This document shows, in pieces, positions 1-12,365 of a DNA stretch of 64,000 nt. The stretch comes from Metallyticus violacea (lineage: Eukaryota; Arthropoda; Insecta; Mantodea; Metallyticidae): assembly GCA_030762175.1 (NCBI GenBank), contig CM060846.1:241337512-241401511 (forward strand). Direction: 5' to 3'. Position numbers and translations under genes: made by a program. Every line of letters begins with the position of its first letter. Positions within the stretch are counted from its first letter, which is position 1. Below the pieces are notes generated by a model. The model made no database searches. It was not told the origin of the DNA and was given only the letters and a program-made list of their open reading frames with translations.

Positions 1-1760
1 AGCTAGACATGCCTGCACCTGATTGTATCCCTATTTGGGATTCTTTTTCAAACTACAAAAGTTGGTTATGCTATTTTTATACATGATTCCTTACATCCAG
101 TCTTCTCAAGATCCAAGAGTTAACTTAAATGGAAGGAGAGAATAGTACTGAGTGTTCTTTAGTTCAAACCTCATGCTCAGTGCTGGAATATCCAAGAAAT
201 TTAGAATGGAGGTATGCCGAGTTGTTGCAAAACTGCTTCTCCAGTTCCCTGTTTGTACCAAGAGATTATGCAGTAAGCCTAGCCTCCATTTGTAAATAGA
301 TGTCAATGGGAGGGAAACCCAACAGTCTCCAATGTAATGGGTAGAGTAATTCTGCAGGCCCCTGTAACACATAGACATGCTAGTCTTTGTAGTGTGCTAT
401 AGTACATTTTAATGTTTTCTGCCACCAAACGATGGCGCAATAAGATATCTGGCACCTAACCATTGCAACATATAGCCAATGGCTTATGTATGATATAGAT
501 TCCAAGTTGATGGTCACAAGGGACCACATGGCTAAAGAGAAAATATTGTAAATATGATTGTTCCAGGCCACTTTCGTATCATGTACAAAGCCTAGATATT
601 TAAATGACTTAGCATATTCCAGGATTAAATTGCCTGGAGATTTCTTGGGCCTTTTAGATTTTTCCTGTTAGTAAAACGGACAACAACCGTTTTCCCAGGA
701 TTGATATACAGACCCTCCTGCATGCACCAGTTATGAATTTTTCTCAGCCCACAATTTATCATGTCTGAGAGTTTATTAGTGAATTTCTCAAATATAATCA
801 TTGCTATGTCATCCACATAACCTTGTATTTAATATCCTTCCTGGGTCATATCTTGGGGTAGATCATCCACCATGAGACTCCAAAAAAAGGGGAAGGTTGG
901 CAGCTGCAAAGAGTGTCGTTGACCCCTTTTTCTGAGTTGCCAAGAAAATCTTTTGGCCTTAATACACACTTTTATTATATACTGTGAGGGCTGTATGGTA
1001 CTCCCTCCAGCTCTTTTTGCTTTGTTAAAGAGATGTCTTACTCTGCCTCTCTTTCACTCAAGGTCTTTTGTCCACCATATCAATTTCTTGGATTTTAACT
1101 GTGATTGCATGGAGCATTATCATGATTAGCAGTTTTAACTACATTAACATTAAATGATATTAGTTATGATCCAAAAGTGATGGTTCATCCAAGAACCTAC
1201 AATCAGTAATCTCAGTACTGATATACTTAGTGGTAAAAGAAATGTCAAAAACCTCCTGTCTTACATGATTAGCAAAATGGGTTTGTTGCCAACATTATGT
1301 ATAGATTATTGGAGAGCAGAAGATCTAAAAGGTATTCATCCCTTTTATTGATGGCTTTACTACCCCATATTTTGTGGTGAGAGTTAGTGTCACCCAAAGA
1401 TAGTCTGTTCCCCTCTCTGAGTACAGCGTGCAACCAATTGTTCTAGTTCTCTAGTGGGTGGATTAATGCCATTGTAAGGGAGATAAACAGAGCTCAGTAC
1501 CAGGCTTTTCTTTTCTCCCTTCACATTCCAGTCAATTTTCACCAAGGTAAGGTCATTAGAACAGAATTTTAGAAGAGGTTAGCACTGAATTCCATTGTGA
1601 ATAAGAATACAACATCTATATTGATTGCCCTTGCTGCAATGTATTAACTTACCTTGACATTCCTCTTGCTCTGTAATTCGTACCCTGTTAATCCAGGGTG
1701 CTTGAATCAGGGATAGGCTGATTCCTTTTTCATTAAGTTTGTTGGAAGTTGGTCTGAAAA
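1..1760 (-). pseudogene. LINE-A ORF2 remains: endonuclease, linker, partial RT, RNase H start
   Basis: This is a dead non-LTR retrotransposon of the group with an APE endonuclease and RNase H (I/R1/Jockey-like). Reading down the minus strand, the endonuclease begins near 1750 (SLIQAPWINRVRI) and continues with [13 protein letters not shown] near 1330-1400 and a DEPS.LDHNYI motif near 1190. The linker follows. The catalytic YVDD of the reverse transcriptase is at 808-819, followed by NPGKTVVVRF, and the post-RT region runs through [11 protein letters not shown]. The first bases of the window reach the start of an RNase H-like segment. Frames change repeatedly and most of the RT fingers and palm are deleted compared with its relative at 48386-51355. 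Confidence 0.8.
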
Positions 1761-2982
1761 GACCTCTAGGGACATCTTTGGCTAGAATTACAATAGTGAT
1801 TCTTTCAAGGCCCAAAGAGGCTCTCTTTCCCAGATCTTTTATGTTCTTCGTAATTTCCTTGACTCCCAAGCAGATGAGTGTTTGCCCCAATGTGTCAGAT
1901 TTGGAACTAATAGTATTCTGATTCTTAAGCATCTTAATGATATTTTTAGGGTCAGTTTTAGTGAACATTTTTGGTGTATTAAATAGCACCTTAGTTGTTC
2001 GTAGTATTTCACTCTGGGTCCTATTACAAATTTGATACCTTCCCGTGGCTCCAATTGGGGGATCTTTTTTATCAACCACTCTTTGCTGAAGTTATTAGTA
2101 CAGGAGAGAATGAGAGCACCTCTCTTCCCATAGGCTCCGGTGAACTGTGGAAAGCTTCCACTTCAAGGGTCTCAAATGCCTCTACAATTGCCTCTTGGAA
2201 TTTCTCAATTTGGTCCTCTGAGAGTTTACTCTTGGCAAATTGTCAAGGATCACTGCTACCTTGAAACTGGTTAGCAATTCCCTGTAAGTTTCTTTGGTTG
2301 AAGTGGAAGCTTTTTTCTCTTCACTACCCTTACCTTGCTTGATCTTTTTGATAATTTGAGAGGAAGTACACTCCTCCCAATGGCTACATTTAGTGCCTAT
2401 CTTAGGTGTCCCACTCTCCTCCTGTAGTTTTGGGGTTTTAGATTTAGATTTGCCTTTCCCCCATTTCTTTTGATCCCAGGCTATGCCCTTTTCCTTAAGT
2501 TTTTCTTTACAGCTAGTTTTCTTTGCATCCCAGAATGTTTTTTTGTTTAATCTTAAGCTTGTCCATTTATTCTGAAACATCTTTCAGGCCTGGAATATGA
2601 ATCTTCTTAGATTCTTTTTCTTCAGAAGTTAGCATGATGCTCTTGGAAGAAATGGTGCCCAGTTCCAAGTCTGAGGTTTGTTCTAAATCCTCATCAGGGA
2701 AAGTGGTTGCTATTGTTGAGGGCTCACTAGATGGTCCTCAGAAATAGGTATTAGAGGTTTTTAGTGGTTTCCATTTGATCCCATGTGAAGCTAGGGATTT
2801 AAAAGGTTAGCCCATTTAGAGCCCTGCATACCTGCATAAGGCTTATACTCTGAGGGTTGCCAGGTATCCAGTTTTTCAGACACATTACCTCTGTGCCATA
2901 CATCCCCTCAGCATGGGTCGCACTACAGTTCAGAGTGTGGCATGATAAGCAACTACTTTGTCTGGTACCTCGCCTGTGGCCT
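1761..2982 (-). pseudogene. LINE-A ORF1 (gag-like) remains
   Basis: This lies directly upstream of the LINE-A endonuclease on the same strand. It carries motifs usual in ORF1 of arthropod LINEs: a lysine-rich segment (2320-2580), a segment reading SKLSEDQIEKFQEAIVEAFE near 2180-2250, and a C-terminal part with LGQTLICLGVKEI and RASLGLERITI near 1790-1910. At 2880-2990 a Cys/His cluster (CLSCHTLNCSATH) may be a decayed zinc knuckle. At least two frameshifts are needed to follow it. A SINE-1 at 2996 interrupts its 5' side, and the 5' limit is not clear beyond about 3420. Confidence 0.65.
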
Positions 2983-2995
2983 CCCTGGCATGAGT

Positions 2996-3287
2996 AGTCA
3001 GTCCTGGTGGTGTAGTGGTTACTGTCTCCTAAACCCAAGATCGTGGGTTCGATCCTGGCCAGGACTGATGGATTTTTTCGGGCGTAAAAATTCTAAGTAT
3101 GGCTTCCTTCAGAAGGGAAGTAAAGCAGTGAGTCTCATGTCATACATTTACGGCATGATAAAGAACCACAAGCCTGAAAAAAGAGGCCTCTGAGCAAAAT
3201 TAGTCGGCCGTTTCACGTCATGAATAGAATGGGACGCTGATGAACTGAGTTGTTAACAAGCATCCATACATATATAAATAAATAAAT
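2996..3287 (+). repeat. SINE-1 copy with 13-bp target-site duplication
   Basis: The copy starts with a tRNA-like head (A box TGTAGTGGTT, B box GGGTTCGATCC) whose first seven bases can pair with CAGGACT downstream, as in a tRNA acceptor stem. The body includes CTAAGTATGGCTTCCTTC and the 3' end is TAAATAAATAAAT. The flanks carry CCCTGGCATGAGT at 2983-2995 and 3288-3300. It inserted into LINE-A ORF1 and so is younger than that element. Confidence 0.9.
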
Positions 3288-3300
3288 CCCTGGCATGAGT

Positions 3301-3917
3301 GACTCTACTGGTGATTACCGCCTCCAGTACAGCTCACAGGGTCACATATACTGGAAGCCCCCCCCCCAACAACTACAAGGGGGGGGGAAGGAACTTAACA
3401 ATGTAAATTACTTATATAAATCTTCCCCAAATTTTAACAGCTTTCAAGATTTCATAAAAAAAAATATATTGTTACTTACAGGAAATAATATGTCAGCCAA
3501 GAAATGGTTTTAATTTCCTCTTTTGTTCATGTAAATATCTTAGCAAATAAAGGAAATATTAATGTTTTTCTTCAACATAAAAATTTTACCTTTATAGCCT
3601 ACTTAAAGCTCACCGCTGTTTAATGGGTATCCAAGAGCAGCGAAGTGCAATTTAAATGGCCATTGGCCAAAGGGTTAAAAATATCTACTTTCAAAATTCT
3701 CAGAAATGTTAGATCCACAATTGTGAAACTACTCTCCTACAGACCATATTTTCTAATCTCTAAATTCTATATTCCATCATTAAAATAACGGACCAATTGA
3801 CCAACCAACGAACTTCTGTCACAGGATATTCTTCTTTAATTAACTGCAACTGTTCAAGAAGATATGAATTAAGAATTCCATGAATTTCTTGGCAGATTAT
3901 AAATTATACCAAGATAT
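3301..3917. other. unassigned, AT-rich
   Basis: The first 120 bp may be the 5' end of LINE-A and contain a C10 run and a G9 run close together (3360-3388). The rest is AT-rich with no recognised feature. Confidence 0.3.
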
Positions 3918-5112
3918 ATGCCTGACTCCTGTAAAAACACTTATATAGCTTCCTCCACCATTGACTTCCTCTCTTTTATCTTTCCTCTTACGTTATTACC
4001 CAGAAACAGGTTCAAACCACTTACTATTTCACTCATATTATTTTTCCTTTGTTTTCGAATGAACTCTAGACTTTGCATTTCAATATTATTTTTCTCCTCC
4101 TCTGTCCAAGTCTCCAGGACTGTACATCTGTGATTTTCTTAAAAATTCTTTACAGAAACCTAAAAATAAACCCATTTTCAGACCTTCACAATTCCACAGG
4201 GTAGTCACCTCTTCCAATGAAGGAATTTATCCTGAACCAATTCAGAATCTGTAAGATTGTAGCTTCTTCCTATTTCTGAGTTCTATACCATCTTTAACTT
4301 CACTACAGTACTTTTCTGGTCTTGACGTATCACCAGCCTCCCATTGAACCTGATCTACCCCTTTGATCCCCAATTTACTACCATATGGAGTGCAAACCAT
4401 ACTTGACATATTTAAGATGCTATTATTTTGCCTCCACACTTTTTTCCATTGTCTGCTCCCATTCCTTGTGATGGTCACACATAACAGACTCCCTCAGATG
4501 ATATATGTTTTTGATGTGACATTAGCACAGATACCATCTGATCTTTGTCAGCTTCTTCTTGTTCTTAGTACTTGTGCTGTTTGGTCTTAACATGGGCTAA
4601 TGCAATGAGCTTTGAGCTTCTTGTTCTACCTGGTATTATTTGACGCACTGCTTTCAGAGTTTGCTGGTTTATATTCCAAATGCTTTCTAATTATGATGAT
4701 TCGCTTTTACTCTCACATGGCATTCTCTCATCTTTCATGCAAAGCTGTAGCCTTTCTCACAGCAGCTTGTTTCTTTCAAAAGTCATACTAACTGCTTAAC
4801 AGTGCACTGTTCAACTGAAAATGTTTGTTGCTGCCAACTTCTTGGCCCTGTGAAGGATTTTGTATGCAATAGTTCATGACAAGAATCTTGTTACTAAAAT
4901 TCTCTTTGACCTTTTCTACCAATATAATATGTCTTCACAATTTTGCTTCCTCTTATCTGCATAGAGAGCTTCTTTAAAATTACCTCTTGTAAAGTCCTTA
5001 CAACTCTTCTTTCACTTACCCTAATGAATTGTAAATTTAGCCTTTGGATTCTGTACTCCATTATATTAATCCTTCTTTTCACGGTCTTTATTTCTTTCCA
5101 TAATACTAACAC
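3918..5112 (-). pseudogene. possible LINE ORF1 of L1-like type
   Basis: On the minus strand a segment at 4894-5112 reads like a coiled coil (EIKTVKRRINIMEYRIQRLN) followed by a stretch ending in KTYYIGRKGQREF. This pattern resembles the coiled-coil/RRM ORF1 of L1-like LINEs, where a conserved RIGKKG-like motif follows. Further down, 3918-4130 reads TEEEKNNIEMQSLEFIRKQR and looks like charged LINE coding sequence. The stretch 4240-4590 is open but unrecognised. The assignment is tentative. Confidence 0.35.
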
Positions 5113-6289
5113 TTCTTCCTTAATTTCATCTTTTATTATTATTTACAACTTTATTCATTTTATTATTCAGATGCTACTTCATTCCTTCCATTTTACTCAA
5201 GATATTTTCTAATATATCTGAACCTTCTGCAGGCTCAAGGTTTAGCTTGATCTCCCCAACCCAATGATAAATTAATACTAAAAATATGCAAGTGGTACCA
5301 AACTTGACAGTACTGATGACTGAACACAGAACATAAATGCCTACTTTCATCACTTTAAAATTAAAGAAAGCATAATGTGTGTCTGTGTGGCCAGTGTCTG
5401 TGAAAGAGAAATCTTAATTCCATTATTAAAAGAAATGGTTGGGACTTTTTTTTTTATTGAAGAAGAGGTGCTGGAACTCACAAAAGGGAAATAAAGGAAT
5501 AAATTATTATGCTCTATAAAACAATACAATTTCCATGTAGTGCAGCTTACAATGAATTTAAAGCAGCTTCCCAAAATTCTGATATGTCACCATTTTCTTC
5601 AATTCATGTATTAGTCTTGCATTTGGTATCCACTAATTACCTTGAGGCAACTAATTCAACATTTTATAAACATTAGTAATGGATACTGTGTCAGTATCTT
5701 TATTGATATGCAGGCTCTTTCTGGAATCACAATCAAATTCATCTTGCAAAAATCCTGTTTCACACTAACTAAAAAAATTGGTAATTGTATATAAAGTTTT
5801 CGAAATCCTACATAGTTCCTTGGGAATTTCTTTTCTCAATTTCAAATGATCTACGAAGGCCAAAAATGGCTTTTCTTCCACCAAGCTGAAATCTTTTCCA
5901 CAATTAGTGCATTTCTTCTTCCTCATAAATGATGATCTTTAAGTTTGCTGGCCAATTCTTAGCATCTTGTATTTGTGCACTTTTTAAAAGTTCCAGGTCT
6001 TATTCTGAAAGTAACCATTTTTGAAGGAACATTTTCAGCTGTCGTAGAAAGAATGGTGAATCATATATTCTAAAATTGCACATTTTTAGTTACTTCTTGT
6101 ATTTGCTTATATTAAGGGCTTGCAAAAGAGATCATCTTTTTACAAACTTCAGTATGACAAGCTTCCTATGGGCTTGTGTAGATCAACACACCTGCAAATT
6201 GGATATAAATCAGAGTGGGACTGATTGAAGATTTACAGATTATTATATGGCCAACTTAGTAAAACAGTGGTTCTTCTGATTTGAATGAA
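5113..6289. other. unassigned intronic sequence
   Basis: On the minus strand, 5780-5930 reads KKKCTNCGKDFSLVEEKPFL, a possible fragment of an old transposase or zinc-binding protein, but I cannot name it. Nothing else is recognisable. Confidence 0.3.
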
Positions 6290-6301
6290 GTTCTGCTCTG
6301 A

Positions 6302-6574
6302 ATGAATGAATAGTGTTTAATGCCCGTTTTTGCTACAGAGGCACCACAGGCGATGTACACTGATGATACATGAGATGAAATGATATATTGAGAAAGGATT
6401 TATTTTTAAGGAAGGAAACATTCCAGGCCTAAGCTTATGGTACCTCCCCGGCATTTGTCATTTATAAGGACTGAGGAAAACCTGGGCAAAACCTCAGTCA
6501 GGGAGGACGGTCCTGGATTAAGGGATTAAGGCTCACGAGTCCGTGCCTTAATGACCTCGGCCACCTGTGGCGGT
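6302..6574 (-). repeat. SINE-2 copy with 12-bp target-site duplication
   Basis: Read on the minus strand, the copy starts with a tRNA-like box GGCCGAGGTC near 6563 and ends with CGGGCATTAAACACTATTC. The usual B-box part (GGTCTGGGTTCGAATACC) is deleted here. The direct repeat GTTCTGCTCTGA at 6290-6301 and 6575-6586 flanks it exactly. Confidence 0.9.
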
Positions 6575-6586
6575 GTTCTGCTCTGA

Positions 6587-7125
6587 GGTAACATAAATAG
6601 TAGTGTCGCAATTGCGACATCTGGTCATGTGACATTGGTCTGATTGTTGATGGAAGATGATGGTACTGAATGGCATTCTTTTTAATAGGTAATTTAAATG
6701 TTTTATACATACCCACTCACTTCCCCCCACCCACACACTCACAAAATTGCTCATGCCAAACCCCTGAAATACCAAATTAACATAGATGAACAAATCCCTG
6801 TTTACTACTGATTTAGGTTGTTCTATTCAGGTTTCACAGATAACTGTATAAGCCACCCCTTTATCTCATTTCCTAATCTTATTTTTATATGCAAATACAA
6901 GCTCTTGAAAAACAAGGAAATATTTCTTTTTTATTGCTTCATTGTTTAATACCAATGTGTGTGAGCTTGTGTGGATGGTAGTATGTTTCATACCTTTAAT
7001 AACAGATTTTTCCATTATGAACAGAGTAATACTAAATGCATTCGTGTTCTCTTTACAAACCACTTTATAAAACTCAATTGCATTTAAATATTATTTATAT
7101 CTGTTGTTGATCTAATGTGGAGTTT
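6587..7125. other. unassigned, AT-rich
   Basis: I see no gene-like or repeat-like signal here beyond ordinary AT-rich intron sequence. Confidence 0.3.
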
Positions 7126-8410
7126 GATCCATCAATTTTTCCCTGGACAGCCAATATAATTTGTGTATTTTCCCGTCAGGTGCAGCTTTCCTCAGTTCTG
7201 TGCATTCCAATAGATGTTCTCCGTTTAGAATCTTGTCAGTATCGCAGATCTTACATGTGTTATCATTCATAAAACCAAATCTGTGTAGATGTTCCGCCAG
7301 ACAATCATGTCCAGTTGCCAGTCTAAAATGAGCAACTGCTTCTTTCCTTGATAGATTTTTTTATTTTTTGTACTGTTTCTTTATATTAGAATAATTTTAT
7401 TACATATTTCCACTTTAATATTATGTTATTTTTTGATCTATGGTCGTTTTGATATTTTTTAATTTTACATTTAATCCACAGGGCTTTATTGGTTTTGAAT
7501 ATAGCCCTTTTTGGCCAGAAAGTCTGCATTCTTGTTACCTATCACTCCCACATGTGCTGGTATCCACAGTAGTATTATTTGTTGAAATTTTGTTTGGAGT
7601 AATCTATAATAAGATCTCACGTCCCTTTCATTGTAAGATTCATATAAACTATCATATCGTTCTATAGCTTGTATAGCTGAAGCTGAATCTGTAAGAATCA
7701 CTACTTTATTTTCTTTTATATCAGTCCTATGGTACATCTGTTCCAACAATTGTTGTATTGCCACCATTTCACACTCATAACTTGTGGATTGTCTAGGCAG
7801 TGTGAAATAATGCGAGAAGTATTTACAATATATACCACCTTCAACATTATTTCTCTGTTTATCTGCAGATCCATCTGGATAAATTCTAAGCCACTCTGTT
7901 TTGGGGAATTGGTTGTGTAAATGTTCAAGTTCTATAGTTCTGCATACCTCTGTTGAGTCTTCTTGTTTATTTAATTGTTCTGTCAGTTTTTATCTGTTAC
8001 TATCTTAATATAATACATTGGATTAGTTCTTGAGGGATATGGGATGTTCTTCACAGTCAGCCAATATTATTTACATCTTAGCTGCAGTATTACATATATG
8101 GATATTAATTTATATTGTGCCAAAGTTGACACTTTTCACAAAATTTTCAAAGAATTTCAAATCCCTGTCTCGCAGGTCATTCATTCCTATAAACCTCATA
8201 TTTACATTTGTTGTACTTTATATATTTGTTAAATAATATATTGTACATGTCCTAACCATTATATTCCATACCTTAATATTATGTTTTAGTTTATCAAAGT
8301 ACTGTTCACAATTTTTTAAATGATTTCAACTATTTGTCCCATTCATTACACTTTCATGAAAAACTACCTTTTGGCTCTTCAATATTTCACATTCCTTGAG
8401 GAGTTGTCCT
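7126..8410 (-). pseudogene. LINE 3' half: RNase H domain and C-terminal Cys/His motif
   Basis: The RNase H domain is easy to follow: IYPDGSADKQ near 7875, YECEMVAIQQ near 7770, VVILTDSASAIQAI near 7690 and IPAHVGVIGNKNADFLAKKG near 7500-7560, which together supply the four acidic positions. The C-terminal part at 7150-7350 reads AVAHFRLATGHDCLAEHLHR, then TCKICD and GEHLLECTEL, the closing motif of many arthropod LINE ORF2 proteins. The upstream part to 8410 is heavily decayed (QGQLLKECEILK). The element is truncated at its 5' end, and stops separate the domains. Confidence 0.8.
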
Positions 8411-8639
8411 TGCATTGCCATGTTGAATCGTGTGTGTGTGCTTTTTTTTTAAATTTAAAACTTTACTAACAGTACGCTCTATTACGTAAGGTAATACTTA
8501 CTACATATAATTTTAAATCTTTGAAACTGACATTGTATATACATTTAGTTTATAAGCATTCCTTATTATGTTGCCATTTAATCTAGTTAGATTGTAATTT
8601 CTCAAAATTTACTTTTTTACACATGTTTGAATGCTATTA

Positions 8640-9345
8640 CTGCATTTATCCATCTATTACTGTTTTACTCATAGGCCAGTGTTCACCAGATTTCAGCAGC
8701 TGCTTATGAAATTCTAGTCTTTCATTTAAGATCACACACTTCCACAATATGTGATAAAATGTATTTATGTTCTTACAGATACATATTGGATTATCTCTAA
8801 TTTTAACTCTTTGGAAGTATACACCAAACTTACCATGACCTATGTCAATAAGATATTTGTTTTCAGACTTTGATTCACAGTTAGTAAGAAGGATTTATTT
8901 AAAATTTTTAAAAATTATAAATCTTTAAAAAAATTTTCATATGGAACTAACACAGTGAAGCTCATGTGAATTGAACAGAAGGATTTAGTTGTTTATTCCT
9001 TTGTTGTTGTTTGCCACGTATTTTCCGCAGAGCCTCAGACTTTTATCATAATCTTTATCTACACCTGCTGATATGGTTTCATATGCTAGTTCAATATCAG
9101 TATTGTTTGCTGCTTCTTTGGCCAGTCAATTCTCAAGTTTCATTGGCTTGGTACTCCATGTGGGCTTTAACCCATATATAGTGTACCTTTCATTTCAATG
9201 TTGTAGTGTGCTGCTTTCCTACTATCACATGTATTAGATTGTTGTATTTGTCATTGTTTCTTAGTAGGTCCATGGTTACATTATCAGTGTATGTGAAAAC
9301 CAATTGGTGGTGGTAATATATCCTAAGAACTTATTAAATATGTTT
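8640..9345 (-). pseudogene. second LINE 3' end: RNase H end and C-terminal domain
   Basis: At 8990-9345 the minus strand encodes a decayed RNase H C-terminus (IWVKAHMEYQAN, then a DWPKKQQTILILN segment matching a usual DxLAKEAA region, and WQTTTKE). At 8650-8860 it continues as IDIGHGKFGVYFQR, then ICICKN, INTFYHILWKC and NERLEFHKQLL, the Cys/His-bearing tail of R1-like LINEs. It is a different family from the neighbour at 7126-8410. Frames shift several times. Confidence 0.7.
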
Positions 9346-9349
9346 CAAA

Positions 9350-10060
9350 TTAACTCGATGACCAACTACTCAACGTTTTGGCTGGATCCCACGGTGCTTT
9401 TCTGTGGTGATCTCTAATGGTTTTTAATAGGAACTTGCTGTCAAAATTCATTAAGTTTTTCTATTTTTCAGGATGAAAATTTTTTCCCAAATAGATAGCT
9501 TTATTCAGTTGTGAAATTCTTTTAACAGCTTGACCTCTGGTTTAACTTCATCATTTTGGGTCCAAAAGTGAGTTGCTCTGCAGATTTATCAAATTGTTTC
9601 AAAAGAATATTCCTAGTGTTCCTTTCTCTAAATTAATAAATTTCTCTGTTTTTCCACAGTATTTTGAATTACAATCTGCACACTTAATTTCGTAAATTCC
9701 TGATTTCTGTTCTATTGGTAGGTGTTGTTTACTATGGAACCTAGTAAAATTTTTTGTATTATATTTGCCCTTTGGGGCTAATTTTATGCCATGTTCTTTG
9801 AATATCCTATTTAATTTGGTGTGGTAAGTTGGATGATATGTGAAACTTTTGAATTTGTATCTTTTTTGTATCTTTCCATGATGTTCTTTAGTGTGGAAAC
9901 CTCTATTATAGATTATTGTATTTTAAATTTTAAATTGATAATTTAAATTTGATTATTGCTCCATTAATTATCTGTTGGTATTCTGTTTTGTACTTTGACT
10001 CTGTGAGTACAATTATAAATATTCTATATACAGCTTGGCAAATTCAAAGGTTTCACATTA
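9350..10060 (-). pseudogene. Penelope-like element, RT end and GIY-YIG endonuclease
   Basis: Penelope-like elements encode a reverse transcriptase with a C-terminal GIY-YIG endonuclease. Here the minus strand encodes [12 protein letters not shown] near 9830, IKLAPKGKYNTKNF near 9770, and the GIY-YIG core SGIYEIKCADCNSKYCGKTE near 9640-9700, closing with LMNFDSK near 9440. The same order is found at 54845-55956, which helps confirm the call. Several stops and frameshifts are present. The 5' part of the RT is missing. Confidence 0.8.
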
Positions 10061-10799
10061 TGTCTCTTGCAGAGCATTTACCATACAAATTGTAATATTG
10101 ACATTCGGACACAAGCAACCTATGTTTCCAGTTACAGTGCTTGCTTTCATGCTCTTTCAGATTAAGTCTGAAACAGACACTGAAAGAATGGATTTGGTAA
10201 TGGTTGATTTGAGAACAATCTTCCCTCAGTGACTTTTCACAAATTTTTGAGGGAATGTCCTAATGACATGATGTCTTTCTGCTTTAATATGCAATAAATA
10301 CAACCACTCCCTAAAATAGCAACTAATGAAGCACACAATTATCAAAAAATATAATTTTACACAATATGTGTTACCAATGCAGCACTCAAAATCTAACATT
10401 TTGTACACCAAATGAGAGTGAAGTTGGAAGAGGGGCAAATGAGGTGACATTAACTATTACATTATTTCTACATGAGATACAGTTTGACAAAGCACCCACC
10501 AACGTTTCTATAATTATCACCATCTTTCCTGTGAGAGGCCATTACTTTAAAGCAGCAAACAAGAGTTTTTTTGCATTTAAGAAAAGACTTGTATTGTACC
10601 AATAGAATATAGACATACCTATCAGTCTGCAAGATATATAAAAAACTACAAGGGTCTTGGAAAACAATTTAAGATATTGAACTGGATTAAAGAAATGAAA
10701 AGTAAGTATAATTTCCATTTAATGGAAGAAGCCAAGAAGTTAGAAGCAACTAAGGATATATCTGAACTTAGGTATTTATTTTTTACACTAAATGCCATT
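10061..10799. other. unassigned intronic sequence
   Basis: Short open frames exist but none resembles a known protein. No repeat family from elsewhere in the window is evident. Confidence 0.3.
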
Positions 10800-10889
10800 C
10801 ACTTACACAAAAGTAAGACATGTTTCGGGAGAATCTCTCCCATCTTCAGTTCTTTTGCCACTCCATTGTGAACAGCTTCTTAAGCACAA
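10800..10889 (-). repeat. Penelope-like 3' end with hairpin
   Basis: The minus strand carries CTGAAGA (10849-10843), a GGGAG/CTCCC hairpin and GAAACATGT, followed by TGTAAGTGAATGG. The same arrangement follows the PLE coding end at 55953-56000. It is an isolated fragment next to a LINE on the other strand. Confidence 0.65.
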
Positions 10890-11705
10890 CATTTATAAAC
10901 TAAGGATATACTGAAAGTCCTAGCCCTTGAAACACCAAATATACCCCTGAAGAATGGCTGCACATTTATACAGATGGATCTTATAAGGATTGTCACATTA
11001 GAGCTGAAGTCACATGTACCCTTTTCTGATGTTATCATTCTGTGGGAGCAGACACCACCTATTATGATGGAGAGATAATGGCAAAACATATAGCCCTGCA
11101 GTAATTAATGAATCAAATAAGTTCAGTAATTAATGAATCAAATAAGTTCAAAGTAGTAACTTTTCCTGACTCTAGGGCTGTCATTCAAGCAATACGTTTT
11201 AACATCACAAAGAAATAAAAAAAAATTAAAGACTGCTACAAAATAACAACATAACTACAGAAAATCTATAAGACACACAGTGGGTCCAGCATAATGTAGA
11301 ATTGAGGGGAATGAGCTAGCCATTATACTTAAAAAAAAGGCATCAAAATAATCAGACGAGAAAGTCAAGTACATTCATTGCAACATTAAAACACCTGAAA
11401 ATTCAACACTGATACATCATTATAAACGAGAATAGAAATAGAAAAACATGCTGAAGACAAGAAATGGAACTCCATTCTCTACAACAAGGACCATGGAAAA
11501 CAGCAGTTGCAGCCTTTAGACTCATTGCAAATCATAAATGTTTAGAAAGCCATTTATATATACTAGGAATTCTATCTTCACTTATCACCCCTTTGCAGCA
11601 CACAAGAAGAAATGAATAAAGATCACCTGAAGACCTGTGATGCATTATCTATAGAGAATACTATAATACAAAAGTAATGGAAAGCAGGAATGCTAATGGC
11701 TTTAT
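10890..11705 (+). pseudogene. LINE 3' half: RNase H and C-terminal Cys/His motif
   Basis: The plus strand reads TPEEWLHIYTDGSYKDC near 10938, YDGEIMAKHIALQ near 11060, and KVVTFPDSRAVIQAI near 11145-11190, the acidic motifs of LINE RNase H. At 11500-11640 it reads AVAAFRLIANHKCLESHLYI followed by PLCSTQEEMNKDHLKTCDAL across a frame change. A 25-bp tandem duplication (CAGTAATTAATGAATCAAAT start, about 11099-11147) lies inside the RNase H part. The element is dead. Confidence 0.7.
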
Positions 11706-12365
11706 TTTAAGATGTAAGGCATTAAACAGGAGCATCTAAAGATGGAACCTGGATACAGATTTGATGATCCGTCCAAACAATTTATAAATCTTCTGAAACA
11801 AGGGATACAGATGAACTAGGAGTAGGAACATACCTCTAATTAATAAACTTGAGATCTTTAGCTGATGCTAAGAAGATGCATTGAGAATCCATTGAAAATA
11901 ACAGAAAACTTGAATATATTGGATAATTTACAAGTATTTTTCCGCAATAACCATCAACTGAGCATCTGAAAGTAAATAGCAGAATCATGATGATGAAGAA
12001 TGCCGCTTTCTTGCACAGGGAATTAATAGCAAAATTGTAAAATGGGAATCTATCTTAACAATTTTATTAACAATGATTTTACTTCAATGTTTATATCATG
12101 ACATTTATAATTACTATGGTGGGTAATAAAAAGTACTTTGGGATCAAAAGGATGTTTCAAATTATGCATGCATCCAATCATATTTTATTCAAAGGATTTC
12201 TTCAAAATGTAGGTGCAACATTAAAAGAAAAATTGCATTTACATTTATTGGGGAATTTCAATTATCATTTAATTACAGCCTTACCTGTTTTAGAATTCAG
12301 CCGCTTCATATTTCTTACTTCACTAGGAAGTAAGAACATTATACTTTATTGCACCACTGATGCCC
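11706..12365. other. unassigned intronic sequence
   Basis: AT-rich with one 98-codon open frame (12098-12394) that has no recognisable motif and low-complexity composition. I see no supported feature. Confidence 0.3.

Noticed and set aside
3000..3070. Possible tRNA gene (A and B boxes, acceptor-like pairing)
   Set aside because: The same head recurs with the same 200-bp body at seven other sites, with target-site duplications at several copies, so it is a SINE promoter and not a tRNA gene.
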